A stretch of DNA of 64,000 bases from Seriola aureovittata (lineage: Eukaryota; Chordata; Actinopteri; Carangiformes; Carangidae): the NCBI RefSeq assembly GCF_021018895.1, contig NC_079373.1:19785501-19849500 (forward strand). Direction: 5' to 3'. Made by a program: the position numbers and the translations under genes. The notes below the pieces were generated by a model. It worked only from the letters and a program-made list of their open reading frames with translations. It was not told the DNA's origin and made no database searches. This document shows, in pieces, positions 12,612-35,690 of this stretch; the stretch's first letter is position 1; every line of letters starts with the position of its first letter.

Positions 12612-15186
12612 CCCCACTGGTCTTCTCTAAGCCATCAGTGACACGACCTTTGATTTATGAAAACAATGCATCTATCACCAGTGGCCTTAAAAACAGGAAG
12701 TGAGGCTGGATGAAATGGTTCACCAGCCCGGATGATGAACTAACAAGGACCTCGCGGGGGTTTAGATCATCCCACCTCGCATTGATGTCCCTGTAGACAC
12801 AGCAGGGCTGTACTGCCAAAGAAACCATGACAGTACTCTTTGTTTTCTTTCATATTTTTTGTGCAAATCCTGCATTTTGTAAGGTTTACAAATGCCAATA
12901 ATTCCTTTTGAATAGATCTAGTACATTTTCCCCACCATTCCTTTTAATAACTTACACACAGAGATTTTATTTGACAGGTAACATCAGCAGCTATTCTCTG
13001 TCACCTGCCCTGATGTGACTGAGCCACTTTGTGAGAGGCACATTTTTCTAAAGCTGTCTCTTTATTCCTTCCATCTTTCATGTGCCAGCCAGCTTTTTTT
13101 TTTTGGTAATTGGCACATTTCAAGTCCAGCACTTTAGAAGAGACTGGTGGACTCTTGTACTGTGCATGCAGTCTATGGAAGGGACAAGAAAGTAAAATTA
13201 CAAGTCAGTTAGAACGGCAATACACAAATTGGAGAAATATAATTTAGGAAGTCTATAAAAACCTTGTGTTTTTAGAAGTGGTGCATAGAGTGACTCGATG
13301 TAAATGTCAAAAAATTTCTGAATTGCAAAGGTTGACCATCATTTTATTAATTGTTAAAACATCTACTGCTTAAAATGCATATTCTTCAAAACTCATATAC
13401 AGGATTAACATAAGACAAAATTTACTTATTCCATATGTGCATGGTACATCAATGGACAAGTGCCTCATATTGCAGTTGTAAGGGCTAATGGTTAACTAAA
13501 TGGAACGGCAAAAATGTGTGTTATATGCATCTTAAAGATACTACAACCAAATGGTCAATGCAACTTTGTAAGAATCTGTCCTTTTATTAATATGAGATAC
13601 CATAGACACATTTTATAAAGGATGTTGCCCTAAATATAGACACTTGTCTACATTTGTGTTGTGTTAGTTTTCAGTTGAAATGCCACAATGGTCCCTACAT
13701 TTTATAGTCACTCATATATTCAACAGAGACCTGACACAGGACAAACTTAAATGTGCCTCAGGATGAGAAACGTATCAGTTATGTGATTTGTATATTTGAT
13801 TGTACCTCCAATATGAGGCACCTTCATCTTTAGACTTTAACTGGCTCCATCTCTGAGTAAAGGTTTCATACTTGACACACAATTATGCATCATACACAGA
13901 AAGCTATCACTAAAAACCTTCAAATGAGAACATCTGACAGTCAGCACACCAGCTGTTTGTACTTTTATGATATATGCATTATCACTTCCCAGTCTGATTG
14001 CTAAATGGCAACAGAGATTGATCGAACAGAGGAAATTGGTTCTCATGATTTCTCATGAGGGGTAATTAGTTATTGACTTGTTTTGACCACCAGGAAGGAA
14101 ACTGACTATTAAGGTTGGTCAGAATTGGGAGGTAAAGCCTTACATTGCTGTCACTGCTGCCTTTGACCCTGAGATCGCCTCTTTTGCCGAGGCTTGTTAT
14201 TACCAACAATGACCTGGATCCACAGTACAGAGCTTCTTATTGCACGTGTAAAAAGCAGCGAGATGACGACCCTGGAACTTACATGGGAGATGTCCCACTA
14301 AGTTCAACAGGCTAAAAAAAATAATTATGTAGTTGCGAGGCGATAAACCAACATTGATTTCCAGGTTCTCCCAATATTAATTTTAAGTCATTTTTTTGTA
14401 CAGTACTTTATTTAGATGCATTTATAAGATTATTGAAATGATCCACTGAGTAAACATGGGACTTGAGTGATTGAAGCAGTGCCATTTCATCTTGGCAAAC
14501 TATCCACACATTAAACTAACTCAGATAATCCGTCTTCCAACTCATAAATTCATTTTCTTAATATATAAGAATAGTGAAAACGCGGAGTACAGATGTAGTC
14601 AAGCCTCTCAGTCCCTCAGCAGTATAATGCAGTCAAATTCAAAGCTGTCTGTCTCCCTCCTACAGTTGAATTTGCTCTACATTTGAGAATTGCCAAGAAA
14701 ACTTTGTGAATGCCTGTAACTTCTTGTAAGATTTGTTTCCCCATACCCTTGTGTTGTATTGTCACTGTTACAAACCAAATTGTCATGAATTATAAAAGCA
14801 TTTTAATTAAAGATAAACTATATTTGCCTCAAAGATGTTATTTTATTTCTGCTGCATGTAAACTGCAAAGATTTTTAATGCACACACTCAGAAAGTGATA
14901 AGCTTTATATTGGCCAGACGTATGATTTTATCAGAATATGTAGTAGTAATTATTATCCTATTCTGTTATTATATTTGAATTATCTAAATCTTATTTTGTT
15001 AATGTGGTTACTATGTCAATTTGGTTTCGACCTATGTACTTCCGTCTTTGCTATTTGTGTTTGGTCGGACAAATATTAATGTGACTCCGTCTGTCTCGCA
15101 AACATCCGCTCTGTTTAGGATTATGAAAGCATGATTAGCGAGAACTTTATAACTGCGCCACCGCGCCACTGAATAAAAGCGGACGG
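12612..15186. other. trabd 3'UTR and trabd-selenoo intergenic space
   Basis: This AT-rich stretch contains no recognisable coding exon. There is no AATAAA close to the trabd stop; the variant ATTAAA occurs at 14510-14515 and 14806-14811 and is the best, but weak, 3'-end candidate. From about 15050 the sequence gains CpGs and grades into the selenoo promoter and 5'UTR, which contains short upstream ATGs (at 15123, 15131 and 15187). Confidence 0.5.
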
Positions 15187-15200
15187 ATGGCCCCGGTTGA

Positions 15201-15213
<13 letters not shown>
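15187..15213 (+). promoter_or_regulatory. Upstream ORF overlapping the selenoo start codon
   Basis: ATG at 15187 opens an eight-residue frame (MAPVEWLI) ending in TAG at 15211-15213. It spans the selenoo ATG at 15201 in another frame. Both ATGs lack a purine at -3 and have G at +4. If the mRNA starts upstream of 15187, translation of this ORF would have to be bypassed by leaky scanning. Confidence 0.45.
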
Positions 15214-20707
<5,494 letters not shown>

Positions 20708-21292
20708 TAACTTCCCTGATTGTTAGCCTGCCTGCCTAAAATGACAAGAGAGTTTCTTTAATCCATATTTTTTACCTTTATACCCCCCCCCTCAGTCACT
20801 GTGTAACTCTCTGTTACTTTAGCAGGCAGCGTCAAGGAAGTTAGTGTGAGGCACGACACACTACAGGCTACCTAGCTGATACAAAGCAGACAGGGAATGA
20901 GTTGAGTTTGGTGGTACAAATATATATAAATTACAAACATGATGTTGCCATGTCTGGTGAAAAGCTTTTGACCATGTGTGAAACGTTTTTTTCTGATGAC
21001 ATTGACATTTCTGCTTAAAACAGAATTTTGTAATGGGCTTCAACGTCTAAATCTGAGGAATTTGCTCGACAAGGGGTTGGCGGGGTCACCCTTAAATCCA
21101 TGCGTGGCATTTTTGAATGCAAGATGCATTCAGTGAAAGAAAAATAGATGGGATTTTTATACAAAAGTGCACACAAATGCAGTTTATGAAATACATTTAG
21201 GGGCATTTTTATTATTTCTGGTGACTTTTCGTCTTTGCAAAAAAAATACCCTCAACTTGTTCCCTGTCTGTTTTGTGTTTCGTTAGATATTG

Positions 21293-21339
21293 ATGACGGC
21301 TCAGACAACATGTCCGACAGTGACCTGTCTGACTCTGAT
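21293..21339 (+). promoter_or_regulatory. selenoo: Candidate SECIS element of selenoo
   Basis: The core reads ATGA (21293-21296), a helix formed by TCAGACA (21301-21307) pairing perfectly with TGTCTGA (21326-21332), and TGAT (21336-21339) as the 3' side of the non-Watson-Crick quartet. G21298-C21335 and G21299-T21334 extend the helix past a C-C mismatch. Unpaired AA can be placed at 21307-21308, 10 nt after ATGA. A CC also occurs at 21314-21315, and some SelO/SelM SECIS elements use CC instead of AA. TGT/ACA in the apical part can form the extra small helix of a type 2 SECIS. Helix I below the quartet is weak by eye. The element lies about 600 nt after the UGA, within the 3'UTR. Confidence 0.7.
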
Positions 21340-21846
21340 AAATTGTGTGGTGTCGCCTCAAAATATACCAAATAATATGATTTGTGTGTGTGTGAGTGAG
21401 TGAAAGAGATGATCTTTTAGGCACGTTTGTTGGTGAAAGGGAATGATTGCACATGATCCAATGAGCCGCAGAAGATAAGACACGCACAATATATTCTACT
21501 ATAATAGAAAGCACTGTGTTTTGCCACTGTCATAGCAGCACTTGATACGCACAGAACCACAAACCATGTTTTATCTTAATATGTTCCGTAGGCATGCAAA
21601 CTACTGTTGGTCTAGATTTGATTGAAGGAAAAAAAAATGGGATCTGCATATTTGAGTATTTTAGTTTGGCTGTGAACATGCACAGATGTTAGAGGAAGTT
21701 TAATATAACTGGTATAAATGTGATTCATACCCTTCTGTGAATTCGTTTGAGCTATGATGGCGCCTCATAGCACTGACTATAACTTCCTCCATTTGAACCA
21801 GGATCACTCTGTTGTCTAGGCAACTGGATTCAGATCTTTTTGTCAA

Positions 21847-21878
21847 AATAAAGCCATTAGGCTCTAACAAATAATAAA
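21847..21878 (+). terminator. Polyadenylation signals of selenoo
   Basis: Exact AATAAA hexamers at 21847-21852 and 21873-21878, downstream of the SECIS candidate, as needed for it to lie in the mRNA. Confidence 0.6.
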
Positions 21879-22707
21879 AATGGACAGAAAGAGATTTTTT
21901 TTCATTGTTTTATATTTGCTTAATAAATATGAAATATACGTTTGAGCTCTTCCTCAGTTAGCCTTAACCTATCCTAATAAACTGAGCAGTGACTACACAT
22001 TACGTACCTTTTTTGTACCTAATACACACCTACCATTTTTATTTTAGGAGCTGAACGCCTCCACATTTCTGTGTGTCATAATATATTTGATTGATGGCAA
22101 CCATTCTGTTAATTGATTGCCCCAAACTGATATAAGTGAATGTTTAAACCTTTTCTATTTGTATAAATGTCACACAATCTAAACCTTCCAGTTTGTTTAT
22201 GAAACGACCGTTTCCTCGTTCTGTTTCCTGGACACATATAACACAGTGTAATATTTCCCTAACCACATAGCTGTGCTTGTGATCACCTCTGGGCGTCAGC
22301 AAAGCTCATGTCCCAGCAAGCCTTACCCTAAGTACAGGGCGCAGCTCCGAGGAGTAAAACCTACAGTAGGTGTAACCCAGCCAGAGCTTTCAGAAGCCTT
22401 TTAAGTCGTTATCCAAATTGTGCGCACTTTCCAACACATTTCACAGGCATGCTGTCAGTCCGTACTCTCGTGTTACTCGCATTCCAGTCCCTCTTTCACC
22501 TTTAATTGTAGGCCCTCAGCAGGAGTGGCTTTTGGTGACCTCAGGCTGCGCCCTAAGCGGCAGACACGCAGAGCTGCGCAATGATCGAGGGTGAGCGCAT
22601 AGGTGGGATCTGGGACAATGGGTGCGTAGCGTCCGCAGACCAAACAAAAAAAACGGCCAAAGAACAATCTTTCCTAGACTTCTTATTTTGCGTTTTAAGA
22701 AAATAAA

Positions 22708-27024
<4,317 letters not shown>

Positions 27025-28369
27025 AACACGAAGAGACGGCTGTGCAGCCTGGGGCCAGAACAAACTAACATGTCTTTTTATCTTGTGCTCAAGTGACTCT
27101 TTGATCACAAGACTTATTGAATGCCCACGGACTATATTCTCTTTTAAGTGCAAGCTGCTGTGTTTTTGATGATTTCCCAGTTGTGGATTTTTCGTCGTCG
27201 TAAATTTCAGCATGTTTTTGGTCCAGTAGCTTGTTTCCTGAGTCTAGCATTAGATCCTTTCAGCACTTCTTTCAATGCTGAGGTTGCTATATAAGTCAGG
27301 TAATAATATTTTTTAAATATTTAACTGGGCAATCAAGGCATTATGAGTTGATTTTAATCAGAATGGTACATATATGTTTTAGGAGCATTTAATAAAACAC
27401 ATTACTCCCTACAAGTTGGTATTAATTACAAATGAAGAAATTACAATAGACACATTTGACTTATGAGAAAACAGAATTTCTTGAAGAATCCTGGTGAAAT
27501 TTATAGTTTGATTTCCAAGAGTCATTTGTATTTGTGGTAAAATATGATTTTATGGTAATAGATCTAGGCAATACGTAGTTTATTTTGTGAGGTAATCTCC
27601 CTGTCAGTGACCACATGTCCTTATAAGACGTTTGTTTAGAATTGTTTGGTATGTCCTCGTGTGTTTGTGTGTGTGTGTGTTTGTGAAGACTACATGTCTG
27701 TTGTGACCTTGTCATTCCTCCCAGTGGCCTTAATGTTAACGACATAACACTGTTGAACCGTATGAAAACCATTCCCGGAAGGGTAAGCACAAACATTCAC
27801 ATATTCATTTCAAACCAAAAATACATACATACATAAATCCGATTATATTGTTTTTTTGAAACAGAAAGTTGCACAAAACACATTCTCATCGTTGATTTGT
27901 GAATTCATATTTCTAGCACCACTCCTGTATTTTTATTATTAAAGATTCTCTTTGAAAATGACGCACGTTTGTTTTTCTTTTCTGTAGTCTTCTCGCAAAC
28001 AAAACATGATGGATTTTGGCTCATAGAATATTGAGTCAAAGCTGCACATGTTTAAATGCTGAGGTATGATACACAATACAAAGAAAGTAGGAATAAAAAG
28101 AGTAAAATAGGACAAAACAAGGAGACTTTGAGGGTGGGGGTGGTAGAGGTTAAAAAATAATCATTTATTTTATAACAACTATCGTATATACAATTATCCA
28201 CAGTTTTATAAGAATACTGCTGTGAAATCAATAGTTATCGAAGTCTTAACTCGGTGCCCTTGACACGGTACACCAGCAGTTTCGTAGTGCATTTCAGTAA
28301 AAGTGGAGGATTTACAGGCGATGGCTTCAAAAAAGAAATGGTCAAACTGTAACAAGAGGCCAAGACATC
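27025..28369. other. mapk12 3'UTR and start of the mapk12-mtss2 intergenic region
   Basis: An AATAAA at 27391-27396 probably ends the mapk12 transcript after about 370 nt of 3'UTR. The rest is AT-rich with a short (GT)n near 27658-27682 and no recognisable exon. Confidence 0.6.
27391..27396 (+). terminator. Polyadenylation signal of mapk12 (AATAAA)
   Basis: Exact hexamer about 367 nt after the TAA stop at 27022-27024. Confidence 0.6.
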
Positions 28370-28695
28370 CTGATTTGAATGGTGGAGGCGTTAGTTTCTC
28401 AGGTTGTCTGTCCGTTCATCCGTCCTATTCTCATGAACATGATAGCTGAGTAACGCTGTGAGGGAATTTCTGCAAATTTGACAGAAACATTTACTTGGAT
28501 TTGAGGATGAACAGATTACATTTTGGTGGTCAAAGGTCAAGGTCACAGTGACCTCACAAAACACAGCTTTGGCTTTGGCTTTGTGAGTGCAATATCTCAG
28601 TAAAGCATTGAGGGATTTTCTCTAAATTTGGGGCAAACGTTCACCTGGACTCAAGGACTAACTTTAAATTTTGGTGTTCAAAGGTCAAAGCCTAC
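28370..28695. repeat. Dispersed percomorph repeat with two tandem-like subunits
   Basis: A segment running CTGTCCGTTCATCC, TGAGGGAATTTCTGCAAATT, GATGAACAGATTACATTTTG and GGTCAAAGGTCAAGGTCACA recurs in shifted form about 140 nt later (TTGAGGGATTTTCTCTAAAT, CAAGGACTAACTTTAAATTT, GTTCAAAGGTCAAAG). This is a repeat I recognise as abundant in spiny-rayed fish genomes. It has no coding frame, and I do not assign a class. Confidence 0.65.
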
Positions 28696-29089
28696 ATTTC
28701 CCATAATCTTTCAGCTAGATTCTTCCTGCCATGTCAGTATCTTTTAAAGTCCACACTGACATAGCATCATCAGAGTTATCTCCTCAGACTTGACAAAACT
28801 CCCTCAGAACCACTGAAGACATGATTATGCTGGCTATTATAAGTGGCTTTTAAGTGTAAAATTGGTGACATTCCCTTTTAAATGATACTATTGCATATTC
28901 TATATGAATACCCAAACTGTTGTCCAGCCATCAAAGCAGAAGGAGGGCATTTCACTTTTGTGTTGGACATGCAAATTAACACTAGGTGGCAGCATGTAAA
29001 CAAACCACGGCCATATCTATTGGAGTAGTAATGTTGGTTGGTCCACCACTTTAATCCCGACTGAATCATCTCTGCAAATAGGAGATGCA

Positions 29090-29400
29090 GTTCCTTGAAA
29101 TTTCCTACGGATATTTAAGGTCCCCAAAGGATGGATGGTAATGACTTTGGTTATTCAGTCGGATCACATCACATTTGCTCAAAATGTCGGTTTGTCCTTT
29201 ACTTTAGTTTACGACCAAATGCTTTTCAAATTGATGAAGGTCCCATCAGACTCAGCTGTAGCTTGAATGATAATTAAGCTAACACGGTAAACAAGGATGG
29301 TGAACATGTTCAAACTTACTCCTGAAAAACCTGTTAGCAGTGTCACTGTGAGCGTGTTAGCGTAATGAGATAGCATTTATCTCAAACAACCAGAGTCATA
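29090..29400. repeat. Dispersed percomorph repeat, degenerate copy
   Basis: The order of motifs GGATGGTAATGACTTTGGTT, TTTAGTTTACGACCAAATGC, AAGGTCCCATCAGACTCAGC, ATGGTGAACATGTTCAAACT and CACTGTGAGCGTGTTAGC matches a repeat family common in percomorphs. The copy is diverged and lacks the usual central part. Confidence 0.6.
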
Positions 29401-29702
29401 GTAGCTGTTGCTGTGCTTTATTGTATTGCAGTAAATGCTGACAACCTTAGTTTTGTAATTAATATGATTGATAACTTCAAGAAGCAAATGTATAAACATT
29501 CATGCAGAATGTCTGTTTGCTTTTAGATTCTGCTCATTCCTCCACATACAGTACATTCTCCACTGGCGGGTGTTGAATTTAACAAGCTTGTCTTGAGTGA
29601 CCTCCAGATCCTTGACTCCCAAGGGTGACTCCCACGAGGACGAGTTTCCTTCCTGGGCCTGAACTCCTCCAAACTAAACCCTGGGTGTATGTTGTGTCCT
29701 TG

Positions 29703-29705
<3 letters not shown>

Positions 29706-29742
<37 letters not shown>

Positions 29743-29846
29743 GGGTTCTGCTGGATAGTTCACCGAAAAGTCAGAGAGTTCTGTTCCCGCTGCAGACAGG
29801 AAAACAGAGGGGAAAGCACATTTTTTTACCCCACAACCCCTCCTCT

Positions 29847-29878
<32 letters not shown>

Positions 29879-29893
29879 CACGCACACACACGC
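29706..29893. repeat. Paired (CA)n microsatellites
   Basis: Two CA-rich arrays, about 29706-29740 and about 29848-29892 (the second interrupted by CG units), separated by about 107 nt of unique sequence. Confidence 0.9.
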
Positions 29894-29899
29894 AGCAGC

Positions 29900-32800
29900 A
29901 CATGGAAGGACTCCCTCTCTCTGTCTTGTTTGTTGACCCTGCGGTTTATTTTCAGAACACGCTGGGTTCAAGCAGCATATTTCGTCAGACACACACACTT
30001 CGAGTTTGCATGTGTGCACCCATATACACAGATACGTCTGGCACGCACAGTTTAATACACAGCACATACAAAAGCTACACGCATCCATACATTTAAGGAC
30101 TATACAGACTCAGGAGGGAGTATACATGGAATGGCAGCGATGCCCAAACACTGATCTGACCTGGGTCACTGTCTTTTCCTAAAGTGGAATGTCAGTTATA
30201 ACTGTGTTTATTTTATGTGTCTGAGGGAGGCTAATCACCGTGAATCTCACCATGGTGAAGGGATCAACTCTGTCTTTGCAGAGATTCCCCATCTAGCACA
30301 CTCCTCTGAGCTAATGTGGGTTCCTCTGTATGCAACAGCGATAGAGCTTGGAAACGCTCCAATTTCCCTCATTTGTCTCACAGAGGGAACTCTGATAGCA
30401 GATGATTGGATAAATAAGAGCCAACACTGTCACTGTAAGAGCAAACGCAGCTCTTTATTTCCCTCTGAGCTCATCAGTTTTAATTGAAATGAACCACAAC
30501 AACAGGGCATCGTGAGTGACAGTATTTATTCTCCAAATAATTTGTGCTGTCATGTCCTTTCTGGAGATCAAATAAACCGATAAACAGAGGAGTTTTACCG
30601 GGAGTCAAAATCTGTCAACTTATTCTATGTCCTTGTCTTTGTCTATTTGCAGGCTTTTACACAGATTTATATTTTTTCATAGCAATGTAACTGTGTACAT
30701 GATGTTCACCATGTGACTGTTTGCTCGGTTCCAGATGTCAGTCTGGATCTGCGTTGCTGCTGCTGCTCTGTGGCAAGTTTACAGGGGTCTGCGTTTCCTC
30801 ATACATGGCTACATGTGTCAGAGATGTTGTTAAAAAGATTATATTCTGGATGAAAGCAGAAACCTTTTTAGCAAATGCATCTGCAACTAAACAGCGAGAA
30901 AAGGCTGTGTAATTGTGCATCAAATGTGGATTTAGTTTTATTTTGGGGCGTGCGCTGTTCAACACAGGCCAGCTCAATGAATGTTTTCCACATTCAAGAG
31001 GAGAGGAAAAAATGCTTAATTATTTCCTTAGCTTAGCAAAGTTAGATGTTTTCTATTTGTTTGTTTTAGTGAGTGAATAATTGGGTTCATAGCTCTCCAG
31101 CTACAGTATTATTCTGTTTGTTGTATCTGTCCCCAGTGTTTGTTTGCGCGTACGCATGGCTCGACGGGTGGACGCATGTGTGTGTGTGTGGAGGTCAAAC
31201 AGAACCCAGTAAAGCGAGTCACGTGGCCCGACATAGGCCCACTGTAGCTGAGGGATCTCTGTCTGTCTTCTATTCTGTCTAACTCGCTCACTCCTCTCCC
31301 CTCAAAACCCTTTTTTCCCCGTCTTTCCACGTGCCTGGGCCTCTATAGTATCTCTGCCCTGATCTGTGTGAGATGTATACAGAAGCACACGTGTCTGTGA
31401 GACCCTTCAGGAGGAAAGCAGGATCTGCCAGGCAAACTATAGAGGAAATTCCACAGGCTCAAATGGAGCTAGTGAGCCCACTGAGGGGGGCACCAGGACT
31501 TGGGGTGGGTGAAAAACAGAAGTATATTGGCAGATTTAGGAAGTAATATTCTCAATAAAGGAAAGATTGGAACAAAGAGAAAAGCATGGAGATGTCATGG
31601 AGATTACAAGTTGAGGGCAGGAAAGAAAAGAGGGGTGGATGAAAGTAAAGGAAGGGGAGATGAAGAAAAAGATGGCTAGAGATGTAGAGGGCTTGAGGGG
31701 GAGTCTATCTCCGGCAGAAGGGGCAGTTTAGTTTACATTAGCTCATTCATTAGCCATCCACCCTCTACTTGAAGACTGCTGTGGAATATGCAATGCAAAG
31801 AGTGCATGCCACACATTGTGATCCCTCTCCCAGGACAACTCTCTGTCCATCTGTGCGGTGTTGACATACAGGGTTGTTGTGTGTCACACTGAGAGAGGCT
31901 CTAGACTGTTGAAGAGCACTCAAACCCCTCTGACCTACAGGAGCGATGGGAGGCAGCTGCTGAACCAAGACAAATGACTGTAGTTTGCTTTTAAATTGAA
32001 GTGTCAAATACAGCTCACTTATGAAGAGTTCCAGTACATTGAAGAAGCAAATGATGAAACTGTCTTAACTTTTTGCCAGAATCATCATCTTGTGATTGAA
32101 AGTAAATTGTTTTCAGATGTTTTCCATGTTGCTGCATTCACGTGCTGCTGGGAGGCTTCAGCTTCTGGGCCTTCTGAGTTTTTTTTCTGCTGAACTGCAA
32201 CCTTTTTAATGCAAGCAACATCTAAATTCACAGGAGTATTTACCTCACCACTGGATTTGATTTTCCGTCCACACAGCATATGAATATCTGTCTAAACACC
32301 CCACCTTTGAGACTTCAGTCAATACAGACCTGAATTGCCACACAGTAAAGACTCGGCCAAATATATAAAGATGACAAAATAGGATATGATAAGATAACAT
32401 GACAGATCTTCTATTGTAAGCAGGTTTCAAATTTCTAAAAGCTGATTTCCAGAAATGTGTTCAGGGAAAAAAAATCCCAATAAAAATAGATGAAATCATT
32501 TTGTGAAAACGTGCAGATTAGGTGGAATTATTTTTAAATTTTATTTCGGCCCCAATAACCTCCATAAATGAAATTGGTCTGTATGCTGTCTCAACAGCCA
32601 AACCCTGGGCAAAAAGAGTCCACAAATCACTCACTGCAGCATACTAGTGTGAAATAACAATAACAACTCAAGGCAAATCAGATGAGCATATCAACTTTTT
32701 TTTTTATCAATTCCTCTTTTGTCTGGACTTTTACAGCTGGACAGTCAGACAACATTGTTTAGAGAGATTTTAGGGAGTTAATCAAACTGAAAAGTAGTGA

Positions 32801-35300
32801 GAAATTATGCCCTTGATTTACACAATTTGTAGTTAAGTAGCTATAATGTTAAAAAAAATTTTAAATGGTGATTAATCCCTACTGTTTTTCCCTCCATCAA
32901 AGCTACCAAATTAAGTTAGAATCCTACAGAGGCAAATAAAGACCTCTACACTTTGTGTCAACAGAGCAGTTTACGTACTTTCTAACTTTCTTTTATGTCT
33001 TCCATTAGCCCTCACAGGACAAAACTCACTTCAGTGCACACTTGTAATTCTTGACGTCAGCAATCAAGATAACAAGTGTTTGTCAGTATGAAAGCAGAGA
33101 CAGGACATTAAACACAATGCCACAAGAACAACATTTCAGACTCTCACTCCCTGTAGGCTTCAAAGAAGGCTGTTAAAAGTTTGTAGTTTCCTCACATACA
33201 GAGAACAGCAGCTTGAATTCATTCTGTTAAACCGGAGTCCAATGGTGACAAGCTTTCATGGTGGAGAAAAAAAAAAGTATTGAAAAGCCCACAAGAATTT
33301 CTCAAACATGTTGTGTAATCCACTTCTTTGCTGTCAATACGAATGCTCATACAATCTGTATGTCCAGTTTCCCTGCGTGGGATCAATAAAGTTGATCTGA
33401 TCTTAACATAAAGGAAGAGAGAAGCCTTACCTATAGTATGTGTCTTGTGATTCCCTGCAGGTGAGCTCAGCATAAGGTTTAAAGTAAGTGTCACAAAAGA
33501 TCACTTACATAACAGTTTGACCAGACTCCGATGATAAATCCTGATTGATTTTCTGGTCAAGTGGGCACAAGACCTCAGCGATGACCTCAGCAGTGGCTTC
33601 ACTGTGGGGTCACAGCTTCCCGAATGTTATCCTTCACTACGGGCGATAAACCAGGCAAGACAAGGGCTGAATCATGGGCAGAACCTGGCTCTGAGGTGAG
33701 AGGTCACAGTGTATCACGCGCACTGTGTTTCTCTTTTTGTAAAGAGAGGAGCTGCTTGTGTGGCTGGGTCAAGGTTAGAGGGCACCTGACTTTGCCATGC
33801 AGAGTGAGCAGGAAAGGAACAGCGGCAGAAAATATGGCAAGATTAGAAAAATAAACAGGCGTTTGCTTCAAAGTCCCTACCTCATAGGCTTATATAACTG
33901 AGTGTTACAATATAACACCTAATGTTATCCAGATTTCAGTGACTTATCTACATACTGAGTAAATGCCAGATTGCTTCCATTGTGTTTCCCCTGCTAATGA
34001 AATGATGAATTGTTTTCCTCCGGTCTCTCATATGAGTGAGGTGAAACACCCAGCCACCACGAAGGCTGAAAAACAAACAGGCATTATCGCACAATGGTGG
34101 ATGAAAAATGTACCCAGAAGTCAAAGCCCTTAAAGACGGTTATATAAGCCTTCAAAACCTTCTGAGTCTCTCCAGCTTGATGTGTTTAGGACTGATGATT
34201 GCTTTCAGTTGTATGGCCTTACTGGGAGACTGAGGCGAAACAGAAACTGTGGCATTTTTTCCTTACTAAAACCCATCCTTGCTGAATTAAGGAAACTCTC
34301 GCAGGCGCACATGGCAGAGAACAGAACAGACCCTTTTTTTCCAAGGGGGGTTGATGGTGGTGGTGAGGAATGTCAGCATCTGTGTTGGGGATATTTTCTG
34401 TTTTATAGCTGTTTTCTCAGAGATGCCAGTGAATTCTGTGGTGAGAGCTACAGGGACTGGGCTGTAGTCCCGGTGTCTCTACCTCATATCGGTCCACGTG
34501 GGCAGGAGATACCAAACCAGACATAGTTTCTAAATCTAGTCACCACAAGTTAATAAAAAGAAAGTATGATTGTGTTTTTTTTGTGTGATTCTGTTTCCTT
34601 TTGTTCCTACAGTATTCATGTTTATGACTCGGCTCTCATGACAGGATGCTGGGTATCTGGTTGCTCTATAAATACACACAGTAGAAGTCATGTTTTTCTT
34701 CTGTATAGGAAGTATAAAGGATATTATTACATAGTACAACACATCACGTAATTACTTTGTTTGCAAACTTTACAGACATGACCTAAAGGCAGTGAAAGAA
34801 GAGGAAATGGTCTGCTAAAAGAGAGGCATGACTGATAAAAATAATCTCTCTAAATTATGGCAAAGACCTTTCCTGGGGTTTGGTCTGTCTGCTGAAGGGG
34901 GCTGCGGTTTTTGGCTGGACTGAGCCATGTTCCACAGAAAGGTCTGCCCAGTAGAGTGGATGCTCTCCTGTGAAATATATATAAAAAAAAAAAAAAAAAA
35001 ACGAGGGATGAGAGGGGAAGGTGTGTGCGGCAGATGTGCAGGGTTATAAATTGACAGGATGTTTATCAGGAATGCTGTGAGGTGACCCCTGCTCCCCGTA
35101 GCCACTCCATAACAGACCAGTGATGATGCGGTTAAAATACATTACACTCTGGTGGCCCCTTAACTCTCCCTGTCAAACTGAATGTGGTGGGTTATAGTAG
35201 AATACTAAACCTCTCATTAACCTTATATAGACTGTCTTATTATTCTAAACTAACAAGATTAAATGGATTGTCGCTTATGTCATTTCAAATTTTATATCCC
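29900..35300. other. Intergenic DNA between mapk12 and mtss2
   Basis: No exon with recognisable protein similarity is visible on either strand. The stretch has scattered short simple repeats, AT-rich islands and one probable retroelement tail (33355-33412). Apparent open frames up to about 115 codons have no recognisable domains and often contain translated simple repeat. Confidence 0.55.
33355..33412. repeat. Possible 3' tail of a non-LTR retroelement
   Basis: TTTCCCTGCGTGGGATCAAT followed by AAAGTTGATCTGATCTTAAC resembles the 3' end shared by many fish LINE/SINE copies (GGGATCAATAAAGT...). No upstream reverse-transcriptase frame is visible. Confidence 0.45.
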
Positions 35301-35304
35301 ACAA

Positions 35305-35690
35305 ATTATCTGAACCTATTTTAATGGAGTAGTTAGACATTGTTGGGGAACTTTGCTTATTGCTGGGAATCAGAGGAGAAAATTGTTGTCTCCTTTCATG
35401 CCTGGAAAATATATAGCTAAGCTATGGTCAGCAGGTGGTTAGCTTAGCTTAGCATATCTTACCGCAGAAACAAAAAACAGCTTGCTCTGTCCAGTGTATG
35501 GCTCTGTCTGAGGGTAAGAAAATCCTACCTGTCAACACACCTAAAGCTCACACTTTATATTGGATATTGTTTGTTTACTTGCACAAAACCAAATGAAAAC
35601 AACACATTGTAGTTTTACAAATTTTTTTTGCTGGTACACCGAGTTCCTAGACTCTCAGCTGGTTACCTAGCAACCTAAGAGAACTCATTT
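35305..35690 (+). repeat. Near full-length dispersed percomorph repeat
   Basis: The motif order AGTAGTTAGACATTGTTGGG, CTTTCATGCCTGG, GGTTAGCTTAGCTTAGCATA, CTTGCTCTGTCC, CACCTAAAGCTCACACTT and AGCTGGTTACCTAGCAACCT matches a repeat I recognise as very common in spiny-rayed fishes. Two partial copies of the same family, back to back, are at 52351-52630. It has no coding frame. Confidence 0.6.

Larger units (their letters stand above)
20708..22707. other. selenoo 3'UTR, selenoo-mapk12 intergenic space and mapk12 5'UTR
   Basis: The selenoo 3'UTR probably runs from 20708 to about 21870, where AATAAA hexamers occur at 21847-21852 and 21873-21878; it contains the SECIS candidate at 21293-21339. The following AT-rich part to about 22300 holds nothing recognisable. 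From about 22530 the sequence becomes CpG-rich and forms the mapk12 promoter and 5'UTR. Confidence 0.6.

Noticed and set aside
20996..21045. A second SECIS-like hairpin in the selenoo 3'UTR (ATGA followed by a stem around TTCTG/CAGAA with an A-rich loop)
   Set aside because: The 3' side lacks the GA needed to complete the SECIS quartet, and the stem has several bulges. The structure at 21293-21339 is better.
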